A model generated the notes under the pieces. It was not told the DNA's origin. It did not search any database and saw only the letters and a program-made list of their open reading frames with translations. From contig QZLH01001383.1 in the NCBI GenBank assembly GCA_003833135.1, positions 9,705-26,909 of the forward strand: DNA of 17,205 bases, given 5' to 3'. The DNA is from Oehlia diaphana (taxonomy: Eukaryota; Glomeromycota; Glomeromycetes; Glomerales; Glomeraceae). Positions 8,702 to 17,205 of this stretch are shown here, in pieces. The position numbers and the translations under genes were made by a program. Positions within the stretch are counted from its first letter, which is position 1, and every line of letters begins with the position of its first letter.

Positions 8702-8875
8702 CTGCAAATATGAAAATCGAGAGTTAAAAAAGGTTCTAAAAATTAATAGTCCAGTAATATAAAATAAAGACCTTTTTGGATTTAATGTTGGACTGGCAGG
8801 TAGGGAATTTTCCTCGAATTTAGTTTGTACCCGGGATGGTGAAAGTACTCGAAATAATAAAAAATAGTTCGACAT
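8702..8875 (-). other. Possible 5' leader exon and intron of the CRN gene
   Basis: A good acceptor (ATTTGCAG, ending at 8702) lies seven bases before the CRN start codon. A possible donor, AG|GTCTTT at 8771, would give a 70-bp intron that keeps an upstream 34-codon frame (from 8875, MSNYFLLFRV) in phase with the CRN start. The donor is weak, and the family normally begins at the 8694 ATG with its strong Kozak context. This is therefore more likely a spliced 5' leader, or nothing. Confidence 0.3.
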
Positions 8876-8937
8876 TTTGATTATTTATCATATTGTATAT
8901 ATATATATATGTTTCCATAAACGGTTGTTGATTAATT

Positions 8938-8981
8938 ACTACGAACTGTGAGTCAGTAATACTACGAACTGAGTCAGCGAT
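8938..8981. repeat. Doubled ACTACGAACTG-GAGTCAG unit
   Basis: ACTACGAACTGTGAGTCAGT (8938-8957) is followed directly by ACTACGAACTGAGTCAGCG (8961-8979), an imperfect tandem duplication of about 22 bp. Each copy contains TGAGTCA, the binding sequence of Gcn4/AP-1-type bZIP factors. It lies about 250 bp upstream of the CRN start. Confidence 0.7.
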
Positions 8982-9158
8982 GTGTCAAGGATCAAATGCA
9001 AAATTACGAAAAAAATTTATCAATCAAAAATCAGCTACATATCACAATGTCACATGAGAATGCCAATCAAAATAATTCCTGATCAGCGAAACTAAGACTA
9101 CGCAATATAAGATATGAATATTTTGGTTATAATTGTGCATTTACAAGGAAGTGACTCA
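8949..9158. promoter_or_regulatory. Cluster of three TGASTCA (Gcn4/AP-1-like) sites
   Basis: TGAGTCA occurs at 8949-8955 and 8970-8976, and TGACTCA at 9152-9158. They lie between the CRN gene (start 8694, minus) and the orphan coiled-coil exon (start 9578, plus), so they could serve either. Binding is inferred from the motif alone. Confidence 0.4.
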
Positions 9159-9577
9159 GAGCTTGCAAAGCCAATATCTATTTTTTTGTTCAGAACTTTC
9201 AAAAACCTTATTAGGCAAAGAACATAAACTTTTGGTGAGTTTTAATATTGCTAATTTATTTCTGACTCCGCGCATATTCTATGCATAATTGACCATTTTA
9301 TTCTATCCAGAATATTGACGTTAGGTAAATGAAATCGGATTAGAGTTAATGTTGGGATATTATGTTAGTATAGATAGTTTAGATGAACGAAACACCAGCA
9401 GGCATTAGTATAGAGACTCTACTTCACTTTGTAAAGCAAGTTTATGTATTACCGAATCTTTTAATTTATTTTTTTACATCAATAAATCAGAAATTCTGAT
9501 GAGGATATTGCCTCGTTTTTTATCTACGCTAACGAACTTTTGAATTATTCCATTTTATATAAAAATTATTATTGAAC
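8982..9577. other. Intergenic region upstream of the coiled-coil exon
   Basis: This stretch is AT-rich, with no protein-like frame on either strand and no tRNA-like fold. It contains the third TGACTCA site and probably the promoter of the plus-strand exon at 9578. No sharp TATA/CCAAT arrangement is seen. Confidence 0.35.
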
Positions 9578-9697
9578 ATGCAATCCATCGATTCATTGAG
9601 AGAATTAAATTCCAAGCTCTTAACTGAGATTGCCGAGCTTAGGAAGGTGAATGCTGAGCTTAAGGACAAGAATGCTGAGATATGTAATTTTTATTAA
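9578..9697 (+). CDS. Orphan coiled-coil first exon (partial or broken gene)
   Basis: The ATG opens a 39-codon frame, MQSIDSLRELNSKLLTEIAE followed by LRKVNAELKDKNAEI, with a clean leucine heptad. It matches the start of a large Rhizophagus coiled-coil protein family as I recall it. The frame then runs into intron-like T-rich sequence; TATGTAATTT near 9681-9690 could be a donor (GTAATT at 9684). A further exon-like piece at 9800-9848 (LQQLNQSEHVSKGF) has an ATATAG acceptor and a CAG|GTATGT donor, but its phase does not fit a direct splice from this exon. Nothing beyond 9854 continues the protein. It is probably a truncated copy. Base composition is less AT-rich than the surroundings, as expected for coding sequence. 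Confidence 0.5.
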   Translation: MQSIDSLRELNSKLLTEIAELRKVNAELKDKNAEICNFY

Positions 9698-10441
9698 TTT
9701 TTATTAAACTATTTTAATATATACTTGATAGTTGAAGTTTACAGGAATTTTTTGAAATTAAAAACTGTGCCGCGCCTGTTTTTTAACATTATTATATAGT
9801 TACAACAACTTAACCAAAGCGAACATGTTTCCAAAGGCTTTATTACAGGTATGTGAGACTATTTAAATATTAATTTTCATCAAGTTATTTTAAATATTCA
9901 TGAAGTAAGAAGTTATTCTTAATTTTTGTTATATTTCGTGCAGATATTTATTTTAACACGTAATTTAAACATTTTGGTCAAATAAAACTAATAAGTAAAG
10001 TCATTTAATGGATATGAAAATATTGAAAAGTTAATTTTCATTGTTCTTGAATCAGAATTAATAGAGTTAATTAATATTTTTTATAATAAAATTCTCCATG
10101 TATATATGAGTCTTACTATGTTTGTTATTAAAATTTAATAAAGTACAAATAAAATTATTATATACATGTCAAACGTAAGAAAATTAACTATCAAAAATTT
10201 TATGTGTTCATGCTTTTATTTTCTTTCGTTCCTATTTTTTCACAAAATGAAAATATTTCCAAGGTAAAGTTACACAAAATTTGTGGCTCATTTTGAGCCA
10301 ATCATATTTAAGAAAGTGGAGGAACAGGATAATATCGTATACCCGAGGCACAGGTTAAGGATCCCAAAGGTAATATCTCGCTTTTTGAAGTTGTAAAGTG
10401 TTTCCGCAACAGTTTATGCAGTTTATGTAAGGGTTGAGTAG
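9698..10441. other. AT-rich stretch with one hairpin
   Basis: Apart from the exon-like piece at 9800-9848, no coding frame was found. TGGCTCATTTTGAGCCA (10284-10300) is a 7-bp perfect stem with a 3-base loop. From about 10330 the composition becomes less AT-rich, suggesting a remnant of a gene or element that includes the small open frame at 10442. Confidence 0.4.
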
Positions 10442-10594
10442 CTTTGTGGTGAAAGAAAAATAGTATATGATCTGAAGTCGTTCGTGGCCTGTTTAGGCGC
10501 AGTATTTGACTCTTCGGACATAGTTGACTTTGGAGAAGTCTTCGTAAGTTTAATGGGAATAGTAAGTAATTCTATAGAAATAGCACCAGGATGA
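10442..10594 (+). other. Short protein-like open frame, no start codon
   Basis: Fifty open codons run between a TAG and a TGA. The reading includes ERKIVYDLKSFVACLGAVF and DSSDIVDFGEVFVSLMGIVS, with normal amino-acid variety rather than the Lys/Asn/Ile/Phe bias of random AT-rich frames. There is no ATG near the beginning, and GTAAGT follows the GEVF codons, so it could be part of an exon. It is not recognised. It may be a gene fragment or chance. Confidence 0.25.
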
Positions 10595-11401
10595 GTCATA
10601 TATATTGTTCCTATTTTTTAGGTACGAATGTGTAAAAAGTGTATATAAAATATAAAAATATGGCCGTAAAGGATGTATGAACGAAGTTAAGACATTTTCT
10701 GGTTAACTGGAGAAACGAACGTTGTAAGTTATATTTAAACGTCGACGTCGTATAAAATTTTGTTCCAGATTTTGTGGGAAAGAGTTTTTTCCTTTTTTTG
10801 TTTTTAAATTATTTATTTTATTTTTTATTTATTTTTTATTTTTACTTCAGAAAGGCAGATACATTTGTAAGATACAAAGACATGAAATTTTAAGAAAAAA
10901 GACATATGTGAATATAGATCTATACTATCAAACCGGGCGGATTTTTTTTTACAAAGAATCTTTTGACTCGAGTGCACGTGATCAGTAATGTTGGTCAGAA
11001 CCATGCCTGCATTACCGTTAGAGGGAAAATTCAATAGACCATAGTGCGAAGTTGGGCCAAAATTATAAACAATTTTGGATCACACTATGGCATTAACTTG
11101 AGGGCATATTATCGTACGCATCCTAATTTTTTTTTTATTTTGTGAAATTTTTGCGTTTAAAACATTTAAAAATTATATTGCAATAAGTTGACCTAAAGTT
11201 CTGTATATAGAAGTTTTGTATATTTCATCTATAAACAAATCCTCGCACGAGTATAATATATTATATATACTACAATTTCAGAATTTACAACTTTATGGAC
11301 ATATACTGACTGTGTATATATTTTTCATTATAAAAGGAACGTATATTAAATTTTTTGTTAAAAAAAAAAAAAAAATAATAATAAAATGAAATCCAGTTAA
11401 T
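10595..11401. other. Gene-free region with foldback sequence
   Basis: No supported gene. The sequence holds the palindrome ACGTCGACGT (10739-10748), a T-rich tract (about 10782-10847), the 52-base foldback at 11039-11090 and an A16 run near 11360 ahead of the MITE. The open frame antisense at 10825-11034 has random composition. Confidence 0.4.
11039..11090. repeat. Two-block foldback (CCATAGTG / CACTATGG)
   Basis: CCATAGTG (11039-11046) pairs with CACTATGG (11083-11090), and CCAAAATT (11057-11064) pairs with AATTTTGG (11071-11078) around a 6-base loop. The 10 and 4 bases between the blocks are unequal. It resembles two transposon ends joined head to head, or a very short foldback element. 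Confidence 0.7.
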
Positions 11402-11409
11402 GAATTAAC

Positions 11410-11643
11410 AGGACCCAGAAATATATATATAGGGGTCAGGTGATGAAAAAATTTTTTTACTATGAGCTGTACGCATTTTTTCAGGGCCGGAATTATGATA
11501 ATGTCAGTCAGTTACTATAATAGGAAATAAGATTCCGACTGGAATTATCAAAAATTATCCAAAAAAGGAAAGATTTTCGTGATTTTTTTAGTTCAAAATA
11601 CGCAAACTCAAACCTGACCCTTTTATATATATTTCTGGGTCCT
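11410..11643. mobile_element. 234-bp hAT-like MITE with 8-bp target duplication
   Basis: The 32-base ends (11410-11441 and 11612-11643) are inverted repeats beginning AGGACCCAGAAATATATATA and ending GGGTCAGGT, with two mismatches. They are flanked by the exact direct repeat GAATTAAC at 11402-11409 and 11644-11651. There is no coding capacity inside. An 8-bp duplication is typical of hAT elements, but the ends are not a classic hAT consensus. Reading the duplication as 9 bp (TGAATTAAC) with asymmetric ends would suit a Mutator-like origin instead. A transposase supplied in trans is inferred. Confidence 0.85.
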
Positions 11644-11651
11644 GAATTAAC

Positions 11652-13088
11652 TAACTATACCGTTTAATCTAACTCTCTCAGAATTAGAATTTACTTACAA
11701 AAAACAACTTTTTATCTAACCATTTATTAATCTTTTCGACTAATCTAAAAATATAATTTTTTGATATCTGGTAAACAACATTTAGTGAAAAAAGAGTTAA
11801 CTTAGTTACACCAAAGTTTCATAAAAGTTCTGTTGAAAAAATAAAATAAATAAAAACTCGTATTGTTGCAAAATTTATTTCTATACGTGCTAAAAAATTT
11901 TTTTATTTTTTTTAAAAAAAATTAACTATTAATTTATTACCAAGAGAGTGAAAGAAAGAAAGAAAAAAATTAAAAAAAAATTAAAATACTTAACAAGTAT
12001 AAATTGATTATTTATTTCTTATAAAGAGCAATTTCAAGCATTTCTTTAAAATTTACAACCTTTTTGAGCATAAATTACGTACTTCGCCTTGACTCGAGTT
12101 GGCTTGAGTTCTGGCTCGGGTTCTAACTCCGAGTCAAAAAATTCTTAACTAATTTTACTTCATCCATGCATTACATACGTAGTAAACTGTGTAAATTAAA
12201 AAAAAATATATTTTTTGCTCATATTACTGCGCCACAATTAGTATTATTTGATTACACAGCCTTCATTGATAACGATCATGTGACGATCAATTTCTTAAAA
12301 TCAAAATTCATTAATTCTTAATAGTTTTTATAATGAAAAATCTTAAACTATAACCTTATAAAAAATCTATTAAGTATATTTTTTAAAGATTCACAATAAA
12401 TTACAATCATGGAATCATATTGAAGAACAAATTTTCATAATGCAAGTTGCTCTTTAACCTATTTATAAGTGATATAATGGATTTTTTGAAATATTTATTT
12501 CATATTTCTCTAAAAAATTAATAGATTTATAGAGTAAGTTCTGTTGCGTAATAATGATAAATTTTTTTTTTGCGTTTTTTTTAACAAAAAGTAATTTTAT
12601 AAGATATCAAACAATGGTGATACGAGGTTGCCATTGTTTAATTATGAGTTTATATTAATTTTTTTAGATTGAATTATTTACTGGCGTTAGATAATGTATG
12701 ACAAATTATTAGAGTTAAACAAATTTTTGGAAAATTATGCTAAATAGTTTAGGTAATTAATTAAGAAATTTTATATTTGTAGATTTTCATTTATTTTATT
12801 TAAATCTTTTTACTCAATTAATTTATTTAATGTTATATTTTAACAATTTATATTTTTTGTCAATATTAATTATAAAAAATTATAAATAAAAGTTTGATGA
12901 CATTAAAATTTTAATTCTTGGTTTATCATTCTATTAATAATGTCGTCCATGTGTTCCTAAGAAGTTTTAATGCCGAATTTTTTTCAATAATTTTAGTGAT
13001 ATATAGTCTTCCTATAACTAAATATGCAAGTAAAATCAAAAATTGGTACAATTTGCAGTAAAAAAAATTTTAAAATATTTTTAATATT
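11652..13088. other. Long AT-rich gene-free region
   Basis: Extremely AT-rich, with stop codons in all frames and no protein-like segment. The only contrast is the GC-richer imperfect inverted repeat at 12090-12136. An AAAG/AAAAT purine run lies near 11942-11990. Confidence 0.45.
12090..12136. repeat. GACTCGAGTT-type degenerate repeat, imperfectly inverted
   Basis: Starting TGACTCGAGTTGGC and ending AACTCCGAGTCA, the 47 bases contain repeated CTYGAGTT/CTCGGGTT units and can fold with about 11 of the outer bases paired. It is far richer in G+C than its surroundings, like a minisatellite or element-end relic. Confidence 0.5.
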
Positions 13089-13130
13089 AACCGGTGTTAA
13101 GACCCTTGGTTAACCGGTTTTAACTGGTTA
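13089..13130. repeat. TTAACCGGT repeat cluster
   Basis: AACCGGT at 13089-13095, AACCGGTT at 13112-13119 and AACTGGTTAAG at 13122-13132 form three degenerate, partly palindromic copies. Repeats of this kind are common ends or interiors of eukaryotic mobile elements. No boundary is visible. Confidence 0.5.
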
Positions 13131-13132
13131 AG

Positions 13133-13831
13133 GTTTTTGGACGGTTCCAATTCCTAATTTTCATCTTTATTTTAGTAAAAATATTAATACTCGCACTAAA
13201 CCAAAACATTGCATGTATTAGACTAATTCATACATTTTCTAATTCCTATTTTTAAGATAGTAAAGTAATTTATTTGAATGCAATAATAATAAGATTAATT
13301 CAAATTTAAGCTCAAAATATGAATCGAGTATAAAAGGTTGGAAGCACGTACAAGAGTTTAGTAAATCAGAGTAATGTTAAAATAATAATGAAAGCTTTAG
13401 AAATTATAGGTAAAACCTATGGAATTTATTTTGAAAGTTAAATACAGTACTAGATTAAAATATTGATGACAGATGACAATTAGATAATTTGGTAGAATTA
13501 TACTTCTTTAAATAGTCTCATGTCGATTGAATGTTATAAAAAAAATCAAATAAAATTAAAATAAATTTTATTAAAATGACAGAAAATATTTTTTGCAAAT
13601 GAAGTAATAATGCATGCTGCTTATTTTCTTGTTTATAAAAAATGAATCCATGTAAAAGCAAAGTTCTAGCATACTTTTAATACCATTTGAAATCCAATGG
13701 CTTGAAATTATCCATTCCTTGATAAAAAGCTAAAACAGAACTGTATTAGAAAATAATGAAATAATAGTAAAAGAAACTATAAATGATTATTAAGTAAATA
13801 ATATTTATCTAACAACATACTAGTGCTTCGA
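13133..13831. other. Gene-free AT-rich region
   Basis: No supported coding frame, RNA gene or repeat structure was seen beyond the ordinary A/T runs. Confidence 0.4.
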
Positions 13832-14102
13832 TCCAGATAAAAACTTTTATCCAGATAAAATAATTATTTTGTCCGGATGAAAATAGTTACTAAAATAAAA
13901 TTTGAATTAAAAGTGATTATTTTTAAATTTCAGTACTACGATTACATTCGTAGCATTAAGAGCTTTTAAACAAACTATGAATTATAGATTTCTGCTCATT
14001 AGTTCCCGAAATACTTAAAATTATCCAAAACTTACAATCATGATAAGATCCATGTAAACTGCGGATATGACTGGTTTTATTCGGATAAAATCTGGATAAA
14101 CC
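13832..14102. mobile_element. Possible foldback element with TCCRGATAAAA ends
   Basis: The left part has ATCCAGATAAAA twice (13831-13842 and 13849-13860), followed by TTATTTTGTCCGGATGAAAA, which forms an imperfect palindrome around AAAATAATTATTTT. The right part (14072-14102) reads GGTTTTATTCGGATAAAATC then TGGATAAACC, the inverse of the left motif and itself partly palindromic. A MITE of about 270 bp is plausible. No target duplication was found. Confidence 0.4.
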
Positions 14103-15496
14103 AGACTCGCTATAACAACATAGAAATCGCTGATTTGAGGAATGCAAACATTTTTAAATAATTAAATTGCAAAATATTGATGTTGAATTGTACAAAAAAA
14201 GAATCTTAGCATTTAGCTCTAGAGGTTATTATTGTTGCAAGTTTAGGTGTCCCATCCTTAGTTGTTTGAAGACTGATCGTAAAAGTTTGTTAATTTTTAT
14301 TTAAAAAAAAAAACTTATTTTCCTTTTATTTTAAAAATTTCTTTAGGAGAAAAAATAAACTAAGTTTGCATTATAAAACAAAGGTGTATTGTGTCTTTTA
14401 AAAGGAAATAAAAGTATATAAAAACAAAATTTAAAGTTTATAAGAGGAGTAACAAAAATTTCGGAAAAATATTCCTTTTATTACATTTTTGCTTTTTTTC
14501 CTCTTTTAATGATTACTTGCTTATAATAATATTTACAAGTAATATCCATTAATTTCTTATGGTAATAAATAAATAAGTTACTTTTAGAAAAATAATGGGT
14601 AAGGGAGGTAGAAAAACAGTATTTTCAACTCTAACGTGCATAGTATTAATAGTAGTTTATCATCAGTAGTAAAAGATAGTTATAGAATAATCTGTCAATT
14701 ATTTTAACAAAAACTGTTGAAGTCCGTCACTTTTTATTATGTATCTCTACTGTAAATGCAAATAACAGATAAATAGTAAGTATTACAAAATATTGTTTTA
14801 CAAAGAAAAATGTGATACAATATAAAGGAAATAAACAGAAGTTTGTTTTATGATTCAAAAAGGGAGTTAGTTATAATGATAGGAAGGGAAGGAAAATTGC
14901 ATGAATTACAGATCAAACTGTCTAGTACATAGCGATATAAGAATACTCTTCACTACACTCCGGACAATAAATAAAAAAAAATTATTATCTAAAAATAGAA
15001 TTTTTTTTTTTTTTTTTTTTTTTTATGAATTGAAACTCCTTATTTATTTGAATTAGTAATCAGATTTTTATAGGTATATCATATAGATACATGACCAAAT
15101 ACTTGATTACTCAAGTTAGCCTAGAAGTTAAAAAACTAAAAAGCCTAAATTACATTTTTAAGAAAAAAATGAGAGAGAGATAAAAACTTACCAAGAAGGA
15201 CAATCAAAAAGTAATTATAATTAAAAAAGAAAAAAAGAAAAAAACCTAATCTAAAAGGAAAATAAAAAAAATAATTTTTTTATGTCTATATTGAATTCTA
15301 TCGCACCCGTATATATATTTCCCATCGGATTATTAAGCCTTCGGTAATGTTACGCGTTGACGTCCCTAGGTCATATTACTTTTTTACCATTTAATGGTCA
15401 CATGATACCAAAAATTCTACTACGCGATTGAAAGCCACATGTTAAATGATCAATCAACGTGCATGAAAGTTCTGGTGTTCAATTTCTAATTTTCGG
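14103..15496. other. Gene-free AT-rich region with a T24 run
   Basis: No coding frame with protein-like composition. A run of 24 T lies at 15001-15024, the longest homopolymer in the window. It could be the reversed tail of a retroposon, but no target duplication flanks it. Purine-rich runs occur near 15160-15250. Confidence 0.4.
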
Positions 15497-15598
15497 ATTG
15501 GCACGTGATGGTATTTCAAATTTTTCCCACCAAGCCAATTTTTCACTATCAAAAAAAATGAAGGCGGGATATATGGAATGACTAAACTGGTATAAAAG
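15497..15598 (+). promoter_or_regulatory. Promoter-like cluster: ATTGG, CACGTG, CCAAT, TATAAAAG
   Basis: ATTGG (15497-15501) abuts an E-box CACGTG (15502-15507). CCAAT follows at 15535-15539 and TATAAAAG at 15591-15598. The spacing fits a plus-strand RNA polymerase II promoter starting near 15620-15630. The next plus-strand gene starts 620 bp further on, which would require a long or spliced leader. A TTTTTTACAG acceptor-like site at 16189-16198 lies 42 bases before that start. The transcript is not demonstrated. Confidence 0.4.
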
Positions 15599-16240
15599 AA
15601 TGTGTTTTTCGCTATAAAACAGCTCAACCTAATAGATAACAAAATATCTATATAACAAAAGGCAAAGTGTATTCTTCACGGTTTATCGAAAAAAATAAAT
15701 TATTTAAGGTATATTCTAGTATTTTAGACAAGGCCCATATCGTTATTCAGACTGAGCTTGTTAATAGTTGCTAAAAGTCCTTTCTGAATATCGAGTTAAC
15801 CAATTAAAAACTAAAACAGATTTTTTGAAAAGTTATTGCGTCATACTAATAAAAACGAGGGAGAACAGAAAGAGTTTTTTCCGTTCTAAAAAATGTTTTA
15901 ATTAAAATTGGAAATTCCGGATTGGGCTGATACATTGATCTACAGTACATCACTGTAATGTTGGACAAGGACTTATAATCTTACTATTAATTTCTTAATT
16001 CGTAATACCGGCCAAAACTACCCGACACCATAGTTGGAATTTCTCAATGAAGATCAGTGTATTGAGTGCATCGGAAATAATATGGCCCGAAAAATTATTC
16101 TCTGTTTCTATTTTTGGATCTTTCATGATGTATTACAGTAAATAAGAAAAAAAATTTATTTAAAAAAAATTTATCTAGAAAAAAATTATTTTTTACAGTA
16201 AAACAAATTTATAAAATAACCAGATAAAGAAACTGATACA
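15599..16240. other. Non-coding stretch before the Sel1 gene
   Basis: No protein-like frame. It could be a 5' leader with an intron: GGTATATTCT near 15709 is a possible donor, and TTTTTTACAG at 16189-16198 a possible acceptor. TTACAGTAAA occurs twice (about 16134 and 16194). It could equally be ordinary promoter DNA. Confidence 0.35.
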
Positions 16241-17205
16241 ATGAACTCCATAAATTGCCTATATTGCAATATATCTTCCACTAAAGAGTTACGGTGTAAA
16301 GAATGTATTAATTCTTTAGAAAAATTAGCAGAAAATGGTGATAAAGAAGCAATGTTTAGTTTAGCTAATGGTTATAAAAATGGAAAAGGAACAGAGAAGA
16401 ACTTAGAAAAAGCCTTTCATTGGTATCAAAAAGCAGCAGAAAAAGACCATATTATTGCAATGTTTAATTTATCTATATTTTATAGAAATGGAAAAGAAAC
16501 AGAAAAAAGTTTTGAAAAAGCTTTTTATTGGTGTCAAAAAGCAGCAGAAAAAAATCATATTATTGCAATGTTTAATTTAGCCAATCACTATTATAATGGA
16601 GAAGGAACAGAAAAGAATTTAGAAAAAGCTTTTCATTGGAGTCAAAAAGCAGCAGAAAAAAATCATATTATTGCAATGTTTAATTTATCTATATTTTATA
16701 GAAATGGAGAAGAAACAGAAAAAAATTTTGAAAAAGCTTTTTATTGGTGTCAAAAAGCAGCAGAAAAAAATCATATTATTGCAATGTTTAATTTAGCCAA
16801 TCACTATTATAATGGAGAAGGAACAGAAAAGAATTTAGAAAAAGCTTTCCATTGGTGTCAAAAAGCAGCAGAAAAAAATCATATTATTGCAATGTTTAAT
16901 TTATCTATATTATATAGAAATGGAGAAGGAACAGAAAAAAATTTTAAAAAAGCTTTTTATTGGTGTCAAAAAGCAGCAAAAAAAGAACATATTATTGCAA
17001 TGTTTAATTTAGCCAATCACTATTATAATGGAGAAGGAACAGAAAAGAATTTAGAAAAAGCTTTCCATTGGTGTCAAAAAGCAGCAGAAAAAAATCATAT
17101 TATTGCAATATTTAATTTAGCCAATCACTATTATAATGGAGGAGGGACAGAAAAGACTTTAGAAAAAGTTTTTTCTTGGTGTCAAAAAGCAGCAGAAAAA
17201 GATCA
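16241..17205 (+). CDS. Sel1-repeat protein, 5' part (runs off the window)
   Basis: The ATG opens 321 codons without a stop to the end of the window. The N-terminus has two CxxC pairs (Cys6/Cys9 and Cys19/Cys22), a probable small zinc-binding knuckle. Eight 36-residue Sel1 repeats follow from about residue 35, with the usual G-x-G-T...K-A-(F/V)-x-W...K-A-A-E pattern. Two versions alternate: type A (LANHYYNGEGTEKNLEKAFH) and type B (LSIFYRNGEETEKNFEKAFY), in the order A-like, B, A, B, A, B, A, A. Sel1 repeats form alpha-alpha solenoids that act as protein-interaction scaffolds. In Rhizophagus they are very numerous, sometimes attached to kinase or BTB domains; any such domain would lie beyond the window. 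The usual Trp-Tyr in the second helix is mostly Trp-Cys here. The start follows a stop-rich stretch, and no upstream in-frame ATG competes. Confidence 0.88.
   Translation, partial: MNSINCLYCNISSTKELRCKECINSLEKLAENGDKEAMFSLANGYKNGKGTEKNLEKAFHWYQKAAEKDHIIAMFNLSIFYRNGKETEKSFEKAFYWCQKAAEKNHIIAMFNLANHYYNGEGTEKNLEKAFHWSQKAAEKNHIIAMFNLSIFYRNGEETEKNFEKAFYWCQKAAEKNHIIAMFNLANHYYNGEGTEKNLEKAFHWCQKAAEKNHIIAMFNLSILYRNGEGTEKNFKKAFYWCQKAAKKEHIIAMFNLANHYYNGEGTEKNLEKAFHWCQKAAEKNHIIAIFNLANHYYNGGGTEKTLEKVFSWCQKAAEKD
16343..17205 (+). repeat. 108-bp tandem repeats arranged as 216-bp dimers
   Basis: The unit boundaries are 16343, 16451, 16559, 16667, 16775, 16883 and 16991, with a last partial unit from 17099. 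The A units at 16775-16882 and 16991-17098 are identical over all 108 bases. The A unit at 16559-16666 differs from them at two positions. The B units at 16451 and 16667 also differ from each other at two positions. This implies expansion by duplication of an A-B pair. Confidence 0.9.

Noticed and set aside
13956..14147. 63-codon minus-strand frame
   Set aside because: It overlaps the foldback repeat, has no family resemblance, and its composition fits chance.
15001..15024. T24 as a retroposon tail
   Set aside because: No flanking target duplication and no reverse-transcriptase or SINE-like sequence next to it; it may be simple slippage.
15454..15642. 62-codon minus-strand frame
   Set aside because: It crosses the promoter-like cluster and has no recognisable motif.

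Overview
The window looks like nuclear DNA of an arbuscular mycorrhizal fungus, most likely Rhizophagus or a close relative. It is visibly very A+T rich and has short GT-AG introns of 52-77 bp. Its recognisable gene families are ones known to be expanded in that lineage: Sel1-repeat proteins, Crinkler (CRN) NTPase-nucleases and short coiled-coil proteins. It also carries many decayed mobile-element fragments. No ribosomal RNA, tRNA or CRISPR array was found. This assignment rests on recalled family resemblance; no search was run.

Layout. 230-990 (minus) is a badly decayed superfamily-3 (D5/DUF5906-like) helicase-primase relic. 1470-2037 (minus) holds exons of an unrecognised acidic protein with two in-frame TGA codons. 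2038-3394 is gene-free and framed in part by a diverged inverted repeat. 3395-4195 (minus) is a broken gene with a Ser/Thr-rich tandem-repeat part and a coiled-coil/acidic part. 4695-5276 (plus) is an intact 193-codon gene with a Cys/His knuckle and a conserved-looking tail. 6189-8694 (minus) is the main gene: a multi-exon CRN protein with a ubiquitin-like header, P-loop NTPase and REase-fold nuclease. A single-base frameshift in exon 1 and a nonsense codon just after Walker A interrupt it, and a candidate sixth exon adds an AT-hook tail. 8876-16240 is mostly non-coding. It holds an orphan coiled-coil first exon (9578-9697), a small open frame (10442-10594), a clean 234-bp hAT-like MITE with 8-bp target duplication (11410-11643), several foldback repeats and a promoter-like cluster (15497-15598). 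16241 to the window end (plus) is the 5' part of a Sel1-repeat gene.

How they relate. The genes do not form an operon-like system. The picture is a repeat-rich accessory region in which members of expanded families sit among transposon debris and several are decaying. The most instructive object is the CRN gene: its splice sites and catalytic motifs remain readable, and its exon lengths sum to exactly one base short of an open frame, so its inactivation (or a sequencing artefact) looks recent.
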